DNA of 64,000 nt from Streptomyces viridochromogenes (GCF_001270495.1 NZ_LGUR01000222.1:1-64000), one strand, 5' to 3'; counted from the first letter of the stretch, positions 1 through 8,283 are shown. Notes: generated from the letters alone by a model not told the origin. Numbers and translations: made by a program.

Positions 1-196
1 GTCCGGGGGCGGGGGTGCCGGGAGGGTTTGGGGCGTAGGCCGTGGGGCTTGCGCCGCGGGCCGTGGGCGGTGGGTGGTGGTCCCGTGGGACCTCTGCCTC
101 TGCCCCGCGCCCTGGCGGGACTCCCCCGTTTCGGCTGCGGCACCTGTTCGCCGCATCAATGTCCCGTTTCACCCCAAAGCTCCCTAGCCTGGAGTG

Positions 197-1342
197 ATGG
201 GTGAGGACAGACGTCTCGCGGCCGTGGTGACGCTGGCGCAGGGGATGGCGGCGGCGCACACCCCGCGTGAGTCCTGGCGGGCGGCGGCACTCGGGGCGTG
301 TCGGGCGTTGGCCGGGAGTTTCGCCGCGCTGTCGGTGTGGGAGCGGGAACTCGGGCGGCTGCGGGTGCTCGTGAACGTGGGGGACCGCGCCGAGGGGGAG
401 GAGGAGTTCCCGGGTGACGAGACCTACCCGGTGCATCAGTTTCCGGAGATCGCCGAGTTCCTGCACGAGCGGTGGGCCTCCGGGGGTGAGCCCCATGCCT
501 GGGTGGAGACGGCCGACGGTCCCGCCACCGGGCATCCCGGGTACTGCCATCAGCGGGTCGCGGCTCTCCGGCGGCGTGGGCGGGGGTGCTGTGTCGTCGC
601 GCCGCTCGTGTTGAACGGGCGTGCCTGGGGTGAGCTCTACGTCGCCCGGCCGGCCGGTTCGCCCGTCTTCGACCGGGGGGACGCCGACTTCGCCACCGTG
701 CTGGCCTCCGTCGTGGCCGCCGGGCTCGCGCAGAGCGAGCGGCTGGAGGAGGCCCGGCGGCTGGCGTTCACCGACGCGCTCACCGGGCTCGCGAACCGGC
801 GTGCCGTCGATGTGCGGTTGGAGGAGGCCGTCGAGCGGCATCGCGGCCAGGGTGTCGTCGTCAGTCTCGTCGTCTGCGATCTCAACGGGCTCAAGCGGGT
901 CAACGACACCCAGGGGCACGCGGTCGGTGACCGGCTGTTGGAGCGGTTCGGGTCGGTTCTGTCGCTGTGCGGTGCCATGCTGCCGGGCGCGCTCGCCGCT
1001 CGCCTCGGCGGTGACGAGTTCTGTCTGCTCGCCGTCGGGCCGCCGGCCGACGACGTGGTGAAGGCCGCTGACGAACTGTGCCGTCGGGCGGGTGAGTTGG
1101 AGCTGGGTGAGGGGGTCGCGTGCGGGGTTGCGTCCACCGAGGATCCGATCGGGGTCGTGCGGTCTGCGCGGCGGTTGTTCCGGCTTGCTGATGCCGCGCA
1201 GTATCAGGCCAAGGCCGTGCGGGCCGATCGGCCTGTGGTCGCGGGGCGGGAGGGGCCGGACGATCCGGTCGTGCGTCTCGCCGACGAGCCCTTCGGGGAG
1301 GAGACCGGGGAGCGGCGCCGTTTCCGGGGGCGTCTGCCGTGA
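197..1342 (+). CDS. GAF-GGDEF diguanylate cyclase
   Basis: Soluble 381-residue protein. Residues about 10-190 look like a GAF sensor domain, and about 195-345 form a GGDEF domain that would make cyclic di-GMP from two GTP. The motif RLGGDEF is intact, with GGDEF at residues 271-275, so cyclase activity is expected. The residues just before it (ALAARL) do not form the RxxD inhibitory I-site, so classical product inhibition is unlikely. No EAL domain or membrane segment is seen. The start is uncertain between GTG 194 and ATG 197. GGAG at 191-194 is too close to serve as a ribosome site, and TAGCCT at 185-190 would put a transcription start near A197, so the mRNA may be leaderless. From memory it corresponds to the S. 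coelicolor GGDEF gene next to hutH (SCO4931, perhaps called cdgE). Confidence 0.88.
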   Translation: MGEDRRLAAVVTLAQGMAAAHTPRESWRAAALGACRALAGSFAALSVWERELGRLRVLVNVGDRAEGEEEFPGDETYPVHQFPEIAEFLHERWASGGEPHAWVETADGPATGHPGYCHQRVAALRRRGRGCCVVAPLVLNGRAWGELYVARPAGSPVFDRGDADFATVLASVVAAGLAQSERLEEARRLAFTDALTGLANRRAVDVRLEEAVERHRGQGVVVSLVVCDLNGLKRVNDTQGHAVGDRLLERFGSVLSLCGAMLPGALAARLGGDEFCLLAVGPPADDVVKAADELCRRAGELELGEGVACGVASTEDPIGVVRSARRLFRLADAAQYQAKAVRADRPVVAGREGPDDPVVRLADEPFGEETGERRRFRGRLP

Positions 1343-1410
1343 CGCCCTCCGGCGTCGGTGCGGGCCCGTGGCCTTCTTCGCCCCCGCCGCCCCTACCCGT
1401 CCCATCCTGT

Positions 1411-1520
1411 GAAGGGGCTCCGCCCCTTCGACCCCGCTGGGGCTGCCGCCCCAGACCCCGCTATCGGCCCTTAACTATCGGCCCTTAAGGGGCCTCGTCC
1501 TCAAACGCCGGACGGGCTGA
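1411..1520. repeat. Intergenic GC-rich repeat with two hairpins
   Basis: Downstream of the GGDEF gene are two adjacent hairpins: GAAGGGGC/GCCCCTTC (1411-1429, 3-base loop) and CTGGGGC/GCCCCAG (1437-1454). The tail CCTCAAACGCCGGACGGGCT (1498-1517) follows. This combination is one I recognise as dispersed many times between genes in Streptomyces genomes. The hairpins could also end transcription of the GGDEF gene. The 14-base unit CTATCGGCCCTTAA is duplicated in tandem at 1461-1474 and 1475-1488. Confidence 0.6.
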
Positions 1521-1583
1521 AGGTGCCTGGACCGGCGTCGAGCTGTGGGGTCTGCTGGTAAGGGGTGTAGCGCCCATCCACTA

Positions 1584-1612
1584 GTGACATCTTCGTCTTC
1601 ACTGCGTACGCT
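1584..1612 (+). promoter_or_regulatory. hutH promoter, probably leaderless
   Basis: GTGACA (1584-1589), a 17-base spacer, and TACGCT (1607-1612) match a streptomycete vegetative promoter. The ATG at 1620 lies only 8 bases past the -10 box, where transcription should begin, and no Shine-Dalgarno sequence precedes it. This supports start 1620 and a leaderless message. Confidence 0.5.
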
Positions 1613-1619
1613 CCTGAAT

Positions 1620-3164
1620 ATGGATATGCACACTGTGATGGTGGGGACGTCCGGGGTCACCGCGTCCGACGTTCTCGCCGTGGCGCGCGGCGGCGCCCGG
1701 ATCGAGCTCTCGTCGGAGGCCCTCGCGGCCCTTGCCACGGCCCGGGAGATCGTGGACGCGCTGGCGGCCAAGCCCGACCCCGTCTACGGCGTCTCCACCG
1801 GCTTCGGTGCCCTGGCGACCCGGCACATCAGCCAGGAACTGCGGGCCCAGTTGCAGCGCAACATCGTGCGTTCGCACGCGGCGGGGATGGGGCCGCGGGT
1901 GGAGCGGGAGGTCGTACGGGCCCTGATGTTCCTGCGGCTCAAGACCGTCTGCTCGGGGCACACGGGCGTACGGCCGGCGGTCGCGCAGACCATGGCCGAC
2001 ATCCTCAACGCCGGGATCACGCCCGTCGTCCACGAGTACGGCTCCCTCGGCTGCTCCGGCGACCTCGCTCCCCTGTCGCACTGCGCCCTCACGCTCATGG
2101 GCGAGGGGGACGCCGAGGGCCCGGACGGGACCGTGCGGCCCGCCGGTGAGCTGCTCGCCGCGCACGGCATCGCGCCGGTGGAGCTGCGCGAGAAGGAGGG
2201 GCTCGCCCTTCTCAACGGCACCGACGGCATGCTCGGCATGCTGATCATGGCCCTCGCCGATCTCGACACCCTCTACAAGTCCGCCGACGTCACCGCCGCG
2301 CTGAGCCTTGAAGGGCTCCTCGGGACCGACAAGGTGCTCGCACCCGAGCTGCACGCCATCCGGCCGCACCCCGGACAGGGTGCCTCCGCCGCCAACATGC
2401 TGGCCGTGCTGAAGGGTTCGGGGCTGACCGGGCACCACCAGGACGACGCGCCCCGCGTCCAGGACGCCTACTCGGTGCGCTGCGCCCCGCAGGTCGCCGG
2501 TGCCGGGCGGGACACCATGGCGCATGCGCGGCTCGTCGCCGAGCGGGAGTTGGCGTCCGCGGTCGACAATCCCGTCGTGCTGCCCGACGGGCGGGTCGAG
2601 TCCAACGGCAACTTCCACGGGGCGCCCGTCGCCTACGTCCTCGACTTCCTCGCCATCGCCGTCGCCGACCTCGCCTCCATCGCCGAGCGCCGCACCGACC
2701 GGCTGCTGGACAAGAACCGCAGCCACGGGCTGCCGCCGTTCCTGGCCGACGACGCCGGTGTCGACTCGGGGCTGATGATCGCTCAGTACACGCAGGCCGC
2801 CCTGGTGAGCGAGTTGAAGCGGCTGGCCGTGCCCGCGTCCGCCGATTCCATTCCCTCCTCCGCCATGCAGGAGGACCACGTCTCCATGGGCTGGTCCGCC
2901 GCCCGCAAGCTGCGTACGGCCGTGGACAACCTCACGCGCGTTCTGGCGGTGGAGCTCTACGCCGCCACCCGTGCCATCGAGCTGCGGGCCGGACTCGCCC
3001 CGGCGCCGGCCTCGCAGGCCGTCATCGACGCCGTACGGGCCGCCGGGGTCCAGGGTGCCGGTCCGGACCGGTTCCTGGCGCCGGACCTCGCCGCGGCCGA
3101 CGCGTTCGTGCGCGGCGGGGAGTTGGTCGCCGCGGCGGAGAAGGTCACCGGGCCGCTCCAGTGA
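1620..3164 (+). CDS. hutH: Histidine ammonia-lyase
   Basis: Cytosolic enzyme of 514 residues that removes ammonia from L-histidine to give urocanate, the first step of histidine degradation. The electrophilic MIO cofactor would form by cyclisation of Cys145-Ser146-Gly147 inside GSLGCSGDLAPL. Cys for Ala at the first position is usual in Streptomyces enzymes as I recall them. Other family blocks are present (YGVSTGFG, NGTDGML, DNPVV, SNGNFHG, QEDHVSMG). Length is normal for the family. Start ATG 1620 (MDMHT) agrees with the remembered S. griseus N-terminus and with the promoter just upstream; ATG 1626 and 1638 are alternatives. No other hut gene is adjacent, which is usual for Streptomyces, where the pathway genes are scattered. 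Confidence 0.97.
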   Translation: MDMHTVMVGTSGVTASDVLAVARGGARIELSSEALAALATAREIVDALAAKPDPVYGVSTGFGALATRHISQELRAQLQRNIVRSHAAGMGPRVEREVVRALMFLRLKTVCSGHTGVRPAVAQTMADILNAGITPVVHEYGSLGCSGDLAPLSHCALTLMGEGDAEGPDGTVRPAGELLAAHGIAPVELREKEGLALLNGTDGMLGMLIMALADLDTLYKSADVTAALSLEGLLGTDKVLAPELHAIRPHPGQGASAANMLAVLKGSGLTGHHQDDAPRVQDAYSVRCAPQVAGAGRDTMAHARLVAERELASAVDNPVVLPDGRVESNGNFHGAPVAYVLDFLAIAVADLASIAERRTDRLLDKNRSHGLPPFLADDAGVDSGLMIAQYTQAALVSELKRLAVPASADSIPSSAMQEDHVSMGWSAARKLRTAVDNLTRVLAVELYAATRAIELRAGLAPAPASQAVIDAVRAAGVQGAGPDRFLAPDLAAADAFVRGGELVAAAEKVTGPLQ

Positions 3165-3171
3165 CATGCCA

Positions 3172-3201
3172 GGGGCCCTGTCGTACGACCGACAGGGCCC
3201 C
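3172..3201. terminator. Bidirectional terminator between hutH and lipoprotein gene
   Basis: Perfect 12-bp stem GGGGCCCTGTCG/CGACAGGGCCCC with a 6-base loop, located between the convergent stops of hutH (3164) and the lipoprotein gene (3219). There is no U-tract, as is common in Streptomyces. Confidence 0.75.
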
Positions 3202-3218
3202 GATGCCGTAGGTGCGGG

Positions 3219-3983
3219 TTACTTCAGCTTGGCGGCCTGCGCGTCGATGACGGCGGCCGGGACGTCGTACGCCTTGTCGGTCATCATCAGACCGATGTTC
3301 ATCGTGTAGTACGTGGCGATGGTGCTGCCGTGCCGCACCACCTCGACGTGCGTGGTGGCCACGTCGCCGTCCTCCGCGTCGCTCTTCGCGGTGAACCCGA
3401 CCGACTCGTCACCGGCGCCGGACGCCTTCTCGGCGGTGATGGCCGTCAGCTTCTGGTCCGTGCCCTGCATGACGAGCGGGAAGCCCCCGGAGCACTTCTC
3501 CACCGCGTCCGACACGGACTTGAAGGTCTCCTCGGCGCCGTCACCGTCGTAGGAGGAGAGTCCGACGACCGTCATGGTGAGGTCCAACGCGTCGGTGAAC
3601 GAGTCCTCGAACTCGCCCTCCGTGAGGTCCTCCAGGGACTTGGAGGGGTTGTCGGTGGGCTTCTTCTTGTCCTGCGTGACCATGACGGCCGTCTGCGAGG
3701 CCGCATCGCCCGGCGCCTGGCCGCTCATGGCGTAGGCCAGCGGCGTGCACTGCTCCTCGCTGCTCTTGACCTGGTCCTTGGACTTCGGCAGCTGCTTGCC
3801 GGACGCGTCCACCTTGTAACCCTTGACATCGCCCTGAGCGATGATCGACTTCTTCAACTCCGCGGCACTGAGCGCCTTCGCGTCAGAACCGGCGGAGTCG
3901 CCCCCGCAACCCGTGACAAGGGCGAGCGACAGCACGCTCACGGCAACCGTGGCGGCTACACGCACGCCCGATGATCTCTTCAT
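3219..3983 (-). CDS. Secreted lipoprotein, unknown function
   Basis: Predicted exported lipoprotein of 254 residues. The start MKRSSG at 3983 gives a positively charged N-terminus, a hydrophobic stretch and a lipobox ending LVTGC, followed by GGDSAGSDAK. An earlier in-frame start at 4019 would bury this signal. The mature part is mostly hydrophilic, lysine- and aspartate-rich, with no catalytic motif I recognise. It resembles the many streptomycete substrate-free lipoproteins of about 200-250 residues. Convergent with hutH across a shared terminator. Function unknown. Confidence 0.8.
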   Translation of the reverse strand: MKRSSGVRVAATVAVSVLSLALVTGCGGDSAGSDAKALSAAELKKSIIAQGDVKGYKVDASGKQLPKSKDQVKSSEEQCTPLAYAMSGQAPGDAASQTAVMVTQDKKKPTDNPSKSLEDLTEGEFEDSFTDALDLTMTVVGLSSYDGDGAEETFKSVSDAVEKCSGGFPLVMQGTDQKLTAITAEKASGAGDESVGFTAKSDAEDGDVATTHVEVVRHGSTIATYYTMNIGLMMTDKAYDVPAAVIDAQAAKLK

Positions 3984-4025
3984 GGGCGGACTATGAAGCC
4001 AAGGTGAAGGGAGCGTCAAGCCTAT

Positions 4026-4364
4026 TCAAAATCCGAGACGCTCCCGGCGCACCGAGTAGGCGACGAAGCCCGCGCCCAGCGCGAGGAAGACGGTCCCGCC
4101 GACGATGTACGGCGTGGTGTCGAAGCTTCCGGTGTCGGCGAGCCGGGTGCCGTCCCCGGTGGTGTCGTCCGCGCTGTCCGAGGCGGCCCGAGCCTGCTGG
4201 GTGACCTGGGTCGTGGGGGTCGCCGAGGGCACCGTTCTCGCCGGTTCGTCGCCTGTCGCGTTCGCGGAGGGCACGAACCACAGGGCGCCCAGCAGGGCTC
4301 CCGCGGCGGTGGCGGTCAGCAGCGATCGGCGTGCGGTGGACGACGATCGGTGAGCGGCGGACAC
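4026..4364 (-). CDS. Small LAxTG-type sortase-anchored surface protein
   Basis: A 112-residue protein with a signal peptide (SLLTATAAGALLGALWF, cleavage probably after ANA), a mature Thr/Ala/Asp-rich stretch of only about 40 residues, then the sorting signal LADTG at about residue 78, a hydrophobic segment (IVGGTVFLALGAGFVAYS) and a basic tail RRERLGF. LAxTG rather than LPxTG is the recognition motif of class E sortases in Streptomyces. After anchoring, almost nothing but a flexible stub would remain on the peptidoglycan. No sortase gene is in the window. No known domain. Confidence 0.72.
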   Translation of the reverse strand: MSAAHRSSSTARRSLLTATAAGALLGALWFVPSANATGDEPARTVPSATPTTQVTQQARAASDSADDTTGDGTRLADTGSFDTTPYIVGGTVFLALGAGFVAYSVRRERLGF

Positions 4365-4473
4365 GGAATATCGATCCCCTTGTGGCGCTGGCGAATTGGC
4401 CGTGTGGGGCGATGTTAGTGAAAGTCGCGGGTCACGGGAAAGTCACGGGAGAAAAGGGTCGTACTCTCCGGGC

Positions 4474-4824
4474 ATGAGTACACCAGAAACCTCACGTTTT
4501 GTACGGCTTCGCGTGGAACTCGTCCTCGAAGTGGACGACCAGGACGCCGTCACCAAGGCCGCGCTGCGCCGGATCGCCGACGACACCACCATGCCGGTCG
4601 ACGAACGGGCCCACGCCGAGGCCGCTGTGACGGAAGACACTGCGGAGGCCCTCGCGTATCTCGTTGATCCGTTCGACCTGGTCAGCGAGGTACCGGGGGT
4701 TGAGCTGGCGCAGGCATCCTGGTCCAGCGAGCGGATCGAGTACGACCCGGATTCGCCCGAGTGGGACCTTGACGAGGATGATGAGGAGGACTTCGACGGC
4801 GAAGAGGCCGAGCGGGCCGGCTGA
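4474..4824 (+). CDS. Conserved acidic protein, unknown function
   Basis: 116 residues starting at ATG 4474 (MSTPETSRFVRLRVELVLEV). The N-terminal half looks like a compact alpha/beta fold (VRLRVELVLEV, then a helix with many Ala). The C-terminus is extremely acidic, with runs such as DEDDEEDFDGEEAE. The 26 codons upstream in the same frame lack coding character and overlap the divergent promoter region of the LAxTG gene, so the later start is preferred. No membrane segment and no recognised domain. A conserved hypothetical protein occupies the same place near hutH in other streptomycetes, as I recall. Confidence 0.7.
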   Translation: MSTPETSRFVRLRVELVLEVDDQDAVTKAALRRIADDTTMPVDERAHAEAAVTEDTAEALAYLVDPFDLVSEVPGVELAQASWSSERIEYDPDSPEWDLDEDDEEDFDGEEAERAG

Positions 4825-4844
4825 GGCGTCTTGGGGAAATCGTG

Positions 4845-4872
4845 ACCCCGGACGGCAACCGCCGCCCGGGGT
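4845..4872 (+). terminator. Terminator hairpin
   Basis: ACCCCGG-A-CGGC, loop AACC, GCCG-C-CCGGGGT forms an 11-bp stem with one mismatch, followed by TTTCGT. It lies 20 bases after the stop of the acidic-protein gene. Confidence 0.7.
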
Positions 4873-4956
4873 TTCGTCGTCTCATGGGGCGCACTGACCG
4901 ACACCCGCACCACCCGCCTCGGCGGAGGTGGCGTGCCCCACACATACAAGAGATGT

Positions 4957-4983
4957 GGAACGGGACGAACCGGTCGTAGCGTT
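4957..4983 (+). promoter_or_regulatory. Candidate ECF-sigma promoter for the L,D-transpeptidase
   Basis: GGAAC (4957-4961), an 18-base spacer and CGTT (4980-4983) resemble an ECF-type promoter such as those of cell-envelope or disulfide stress sigma factors. It lies about 60 bases before the start of a peptidoglycan-modifying lipoprotein, a plausible envelope-stress target. Spacing fits the GGAAT-N18/19-GTT class better than the SigE class, so which sigma factor reads it is open. Confidence 0.4.
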
Positions 4984-5044
4984 GAAGATCCTTGACGGGG
5001 ACTCTCGGGGTTTGGGGATTCGGGAACAGATGGAGAAGCGTGTG

Positions 5045-6295
5045 ATGACGAACAGTAAGCGGCGCAAGGGCCTGACGGTCGCGTCCGCGCTGCTCGGTGG
5101 TGTCCTGGTGCTCTCGGCCTGCTCCGGCGGCGACGACAACGCCTCCGGCAGCGACGGCGGCGACACCTCGCAGTCCAAGGTCGACGAGGCGGCTGCCAAG
5201 AAGACCTCCGCGGCCCAGATCAAGATCACGCCCGAGGACGGCACCGACAACGCCTCCATCAACAACTCCGCCGCCGTCACCGTGAGCAAGGGCACGCTCA
5301 CCGAGGTGACGATGACGACCGCCGAGGGCGCCGCGGTCGAGGGCGAGATATCCGCCGACAAGACCAGCTGGAAGCCCAGCGCCCAGCTGGAGCGCTCCAC
5401 GACCTACAAGGTCGCCGTGACCGCGAAGGACTCCAAGGGCCTGGAGGCCCACGAGAACGCCTCCTTCACGACCGTCTCCCCGAACAACAGCTTCCTCGGC
5501 TACTTCACGCCGGAGGACGGCTCCACGGTCGGCGTCGGCATGCCCGTGTCGATCAACTTCGACAAGTCGATCACCAACAAGGCGGCCGTCCAGAAGGGCA
5601 TCACCGTCTCCGCCACCAGCGGCCAGGAAGTCGTCTGCCACTGGTTCAACGACACCCGCATGGACTGCCGGCCCGACGAGTACTGGAAGGGCGGCTCGAC
5701 CGTCACCCTGAAGATGGCCCTGGACGGCGTCGAGGGCGCCGAGGGTGTCTACGGCGTCCAGGAGAAGACGGTCACCTTCAAGATCGGCCGTAACCAGATC
5801 TCGTACGTCGACGCGAAGACCAAGCAGATGAAGGTCACGCAGGACGGCAAGACGATCAAGACCATTCCGATCTCGGCCGGTTCGCCGGAGAACAAGACCT
5901 ACGAAGGCATCATGGTGATGTCCGAGAAGTTCAAGGAGACGCGCATGAACGGCGCGACCGTGGGCTTCACGGACGACGACGGCAAGGGCGAGTACGACAT
6001 CAAGGACGTGCCGCACGCCATCCGCCTGTCCAGCTCCGGCACCTTCATCCACGGCAACTACTGGGGTGCCAAGTCCATCTTCGGCAGCGTGAACACCAGC
6101 CACGGCTGCGTGGGCCTGTCCGACACCAAGGGCGCCAACGACAAGGGCACCGCGGGCTACTGGTTCTACAACAACTCGATCGTCGGTGACGTCGTGATCG
6201 TCCAGAACACCGGCGACAAGACCATCGCCCCGGACAACGGCCTCAACGGCTGGAACATGGACTGGGCGCAGTGGAAGGCCGGTTCGGCGGTCTGA
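5045..6295 (+). CDS. L,D-transpeptidase lipoprotein (YkuD family, Ig-like domains)
   Basis: Peptidoglycan cross-linking enzyme (3-3 bonds) anchored to the outer face of the membrane. 416 residues: signal peptide with lipobox LSAC (Cys26), a linker rich in Asp/Ser, two Ig-like domains (about 55-260) of the kind found in actinobacterial LDTs, then a YkuD catalytic domain (about 265-395). The catalytic signature HGN(Y/W)...SHGC is complete, with His336 and nucleophile Cys355. The start at ATG 5045 is chosen because GGAGAAG (5032-5038) sits 7-10 bases upstream; GTG 5042 is also possible. Followed by a strong hairpin terminator. An ECF-like promoter lies upstream. Confidence 0.93.
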   Translation: MTNSKRRKGLTVASALLGGVLVLSACSGGDDNASGSDGGDTSQSKVDEAAAKKTSAAQIKITPEDGTDNASINNSAAVTVSKGTLTEVTMTTAEGAAVEGEISADKTSWKPSAQLERSTTYKVAVTAKDSKGLEAHENASFTTVSPNNSFLGYFTPEDGSTVGVGMPVSINFDKSITNKAAVQKGITVSATSGQEVVCHWFNDTRMDCRPDEYWKGGSTVTLKMALDGVEGAEGVYGVQEKTVTFKIGRNQISYVDAKTKQMKVTQDGKTIKTIPISAGSPENKTYEGIMVMSEKFKETRMNGATVGFTDDDGKGEYDIKDVPHAIRLSSSGTFIHGNYWGAKSIFGSVNTSHGCVGLSDTKGANDKGTAGYWFYNNSIVGDVVIVQNTGDKTIAPDNGLNGWNMDWAQWKAGSAV

Positions 6296-6339
6296 CCGAC
6301 CCGACGGGCACAGCAGCCCCACAGCTCTCCCACACAGAG

Positions 6340-6367
6340 CCGATGCCGCCCTCAGGGGCGGCATCGG
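6340..6367 (+). terminator. Terminator of the L,D-transpeptidase gene
   Basis: Perfect 12-bp stem CCGATGCCGCCC/GGGCGGCATCGG with a 4-base loop, 45 bases after the stop codon, followed by TGTTTCC. Confidence 0.8.
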
Positions 6368-6392
6368 TGTTTCCGGGCCGGGTCTCAGCCTT

Positions 6393-6428
6393 CTCATCCT
6401 CCTCTTATCCCGGCCTTATCTCTTCATC
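6393..6428 (+). promoter_or_regulatory. 11-base direct repeats upstream of the ABC exporter
   Basis: CTCATC (6393), CTTATC (6404) and CTTATC (6415) recur at exactly 11-base spacing, with TTCATC following at 6423. Direct repeats with this period are typical of OmpR/PhoB-family response-regulator boxes. The array lies 25-60 bases before the permease start and is probably the control site of the exporter operon. No two-component genes are in the window. Confidence 0.45.
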
Positions 6429-6453
6429 ACGCGCCGTCCCTACCTTGCGGCGC

Positions 6454-7938
6454 ATGTTCTTCACCTATCTGAGGCGCGAGCTGCGCCGCCGCAGAAAGGC
6501 GGCCCTCGTCGTCGCCTCTGGACTGGCGCTGGGAATCGCGCTGGTCATCGTGGTCAACTCCGTGTCCTCCGGCATGAGCAAGGCCCAGGACAAGGTCCTG
6601 CAGTCCCTGTACGGCCTGGGCACGGACATGACCGTCACCAAGGCCGCCGAGCCGGCCGCGAACAGCTCCGAGCGGCCGCGCTTCCAGTTCGACGCGCGGG
6701 ACAGCGACTCCGACGAGGAGCAGAGCACCGACCGGGTGATGGTCCAGGGCTTCCAGACGCTGGCGAGCTCGACCGTCACCAAGGTCGGCTCGCAGACCGG
6801 TGTCTCGGACGCGGTCGGCGGTCTGAGCCTTCAGGTCATCAAGGTCAGCGGGCAGTTCACGCGGGGTCAGTTCCAGCAGGACCAGAGCGGCAGCGGTGGC
6901 CAGCAGGGCGGCGGCCCCGGCCAGGGCGGCGGTGGTGGCAGCAGCCGGCCGCAGGGTGAAGTGCGGGGTGGCGGCGCCGACTTCGACGTCAACAACTACT
7001 CCGTCTACGGCGCCGACGTCACCAAGCCGGCGCTCGGTCCGCTGACCTCGTCGAAGATCACCAGCGGCCGTACGTTCAAGACGACGGAGACCGACGCCAA
7101 GGTGGTCGTGGCCGACACCTCCTACGCCAAGGAGAAGAAGCTCAAGGTCGGCTCGACGGTCACCATCAAGGGCACCAAGTTCAAGGTGATCGGCATCGCC
7201 ACGCCCGACAGCGGGGACGCGGCCGCCAACCTCTACATCCCGCTGCAGCGGGCGCAGACGCTCGCCGACGCGAAGGACAAGGTCACCACGATCTACGTCA
7301 AGGCGACCGACTCCCAGCGGATCGACTCCGTCAAGTCGACGATCCAGAAGAACATCTCCGGTACGACGGTGACGACCTCCGCCGATCTCGCGGACACGGT
7401 GTCCGGCTCCCTGTCCACGGCGTCCTCGCTGGCGACGAGTGTGGGCAAGTGGCTGTCCATCGCGGTGCTCGTGGCGGCCTTCCTGGTCGCCGGTCTGCTC
7501 ACCTCCTCGGCGGTCTCCCGCCGGGTGCGGGAGTTCGGGACGCTGAAGGCGCTGGGGTGGAAGTCGGGGCGGGTGACCCGGCAGGTGGTCGGCGAGGCCG
7601 TGGTCAACGGGTTGCTCGGCGGTGCGTTGGGTATCGCGGTCGGGCTGGCGGGCGCGTATGTCGTGACCGCGATCAGCCCGACGCTGCAGGCCCAGTTGGG
7701 CGGCGGTGGCGGTGGCGGTGGCATGGGCGGTGGCCCGGCAGGCGGCGGCTTCGGGGACGGACCTGGTCGGCAGACGGCGAGCACGACGCTGGACGTCGCG
7801 CTGACGGCACCGGTCAGCCTCACGACGGTTGCGCTCGCGGTCGGCCTCGCGGTGACGGGTGGGCTGATCGCCGGTGCCTTCGGCGGCTGGCGGGCGTCCC
7901 GGCTCCGCCCGGCGGACGCACTGCGCCGCGTCGAGTAG
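6454..7938 (+). CDS. MacB/FtsX-type ABC transporter permease
   Basis: 494-residue membrane component of a type VII ABC exporter. The start MFFTYLRREL at 6454 is chosen because it begins at the basic pre-membrane segment. TM1 is at about 20-42. A large extracellular MacB_PCD domain follows (about 45-320), then three C-terminal TM segments of the FtsX fold. Two low-complexity inserts stand out: a Gln/Gly-rich linker in the periplasmic domain (about residues 140-170) and a poly-Gly/Met stretch after the second-last FtsX helix (about 415-435). It lies upstream of its ATPase at 8284 but 345 bases away, an unusually wide gap filled with repeats. Substrate unknown; relatives export peptides or lipids, or respond to antimicrobial peptides. 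Confidence 0.88.
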   Translation: MFFTYLRRELRRRRKAALVVASGLALGIALVIVVNSVSSGMSKAQDKVLQSLYGLGTDMTVTKAAEPAANSSERPRFQFDARDSDSDEEQSTDRVMVQGFQTLASSTVTKVGSQTGVSDAVGGLSLQVIKVSGQFTRGQFQQDQSGSGGQQGGGPGQGGGGGSSRPQGEVRGGGADFDVNNYSVYGADVTKPALGPLTSSKITSGRTFKTTETDAKVVVADTSYAKEKKLKVGSTVTIKGTKFKVIGIATPDSGDAAANLYIPLQRAQTLADAKDKVTTIYVKATDSQRIDSVKSTIQKNISGTTVTTSADLADTVSGSLSTASSLATSVGKWLSIAVLVAAFLVAGLLTSSAVSRRVREFGTLKALGWKSGRVTRQVVGEAVVNGLLGGALGIAVGLAGAYVVTAISPTLQAQLGGGGGGGGMGGGPAGGGFGDGPGRQTASTTLDVALTAPVSLTTVALAVGLAVTGGLIAGAFGGWRASRLRPADALRRVE

Positions 7939-8283
7939 CTGACGCCGGGGACTTCGGCTGCGGGCAGTGGAGGGCTGGTCGCGCAGTTTCCCGCGCCCCT
8001 GGGCGTTGCAGTCCCGCCACCCCCACAGCCAGCCACCCAACGGTGCCGCCCCGCCCTCAGAGGCGCGGAGAACTGAGCGATCGACCCCCACCCAAGCCCC
8101 TAGGGGCGCCCCACCAACCCGCAGCCGAAGTGGATTGCGACGCCCCGCAGTCATGGCCGACGGGACTGCACCCCCCTGGGGGCGCGGAGAACTGAGCGAT
8201 CGACCCCCGCCCAGCCGCAGTCGCAAACGATCCGAGCCACCCCCGAAGCCCACGCAACCCCACCCCACCCAGGAGCACCCACC
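7939..8283. repeat. Repeat-filled gap between ABC permease and ATPase genes
   Basis: No gene is seen here. The stretch GGGCTGGTCGCGC (7972-7984) followed by AGTTTCCCGCGCCCCTGGG is a dispersed streptomycete intergenic element. Two inverted relatives, GGCGCGGAGAACTGAGCGAT plus CGACCCCC, form a 28-base direct repeat at 8062-8089 and 8181-8208. Copies in opposite orientation could fold into a long hairpin in the transcript and lower expression of the downstream ATPase. GGAG at 8273 is the ribosome site of the ATPase. Confidence 0.6.

Noticed and set aside
1620..3164. Cys instead of Ala in the MIO triad of histidine ammonia-lyase
   Set aside because: CSG is, as I recall, the normal triad of Streptomyces HutH, so not an anomaly.
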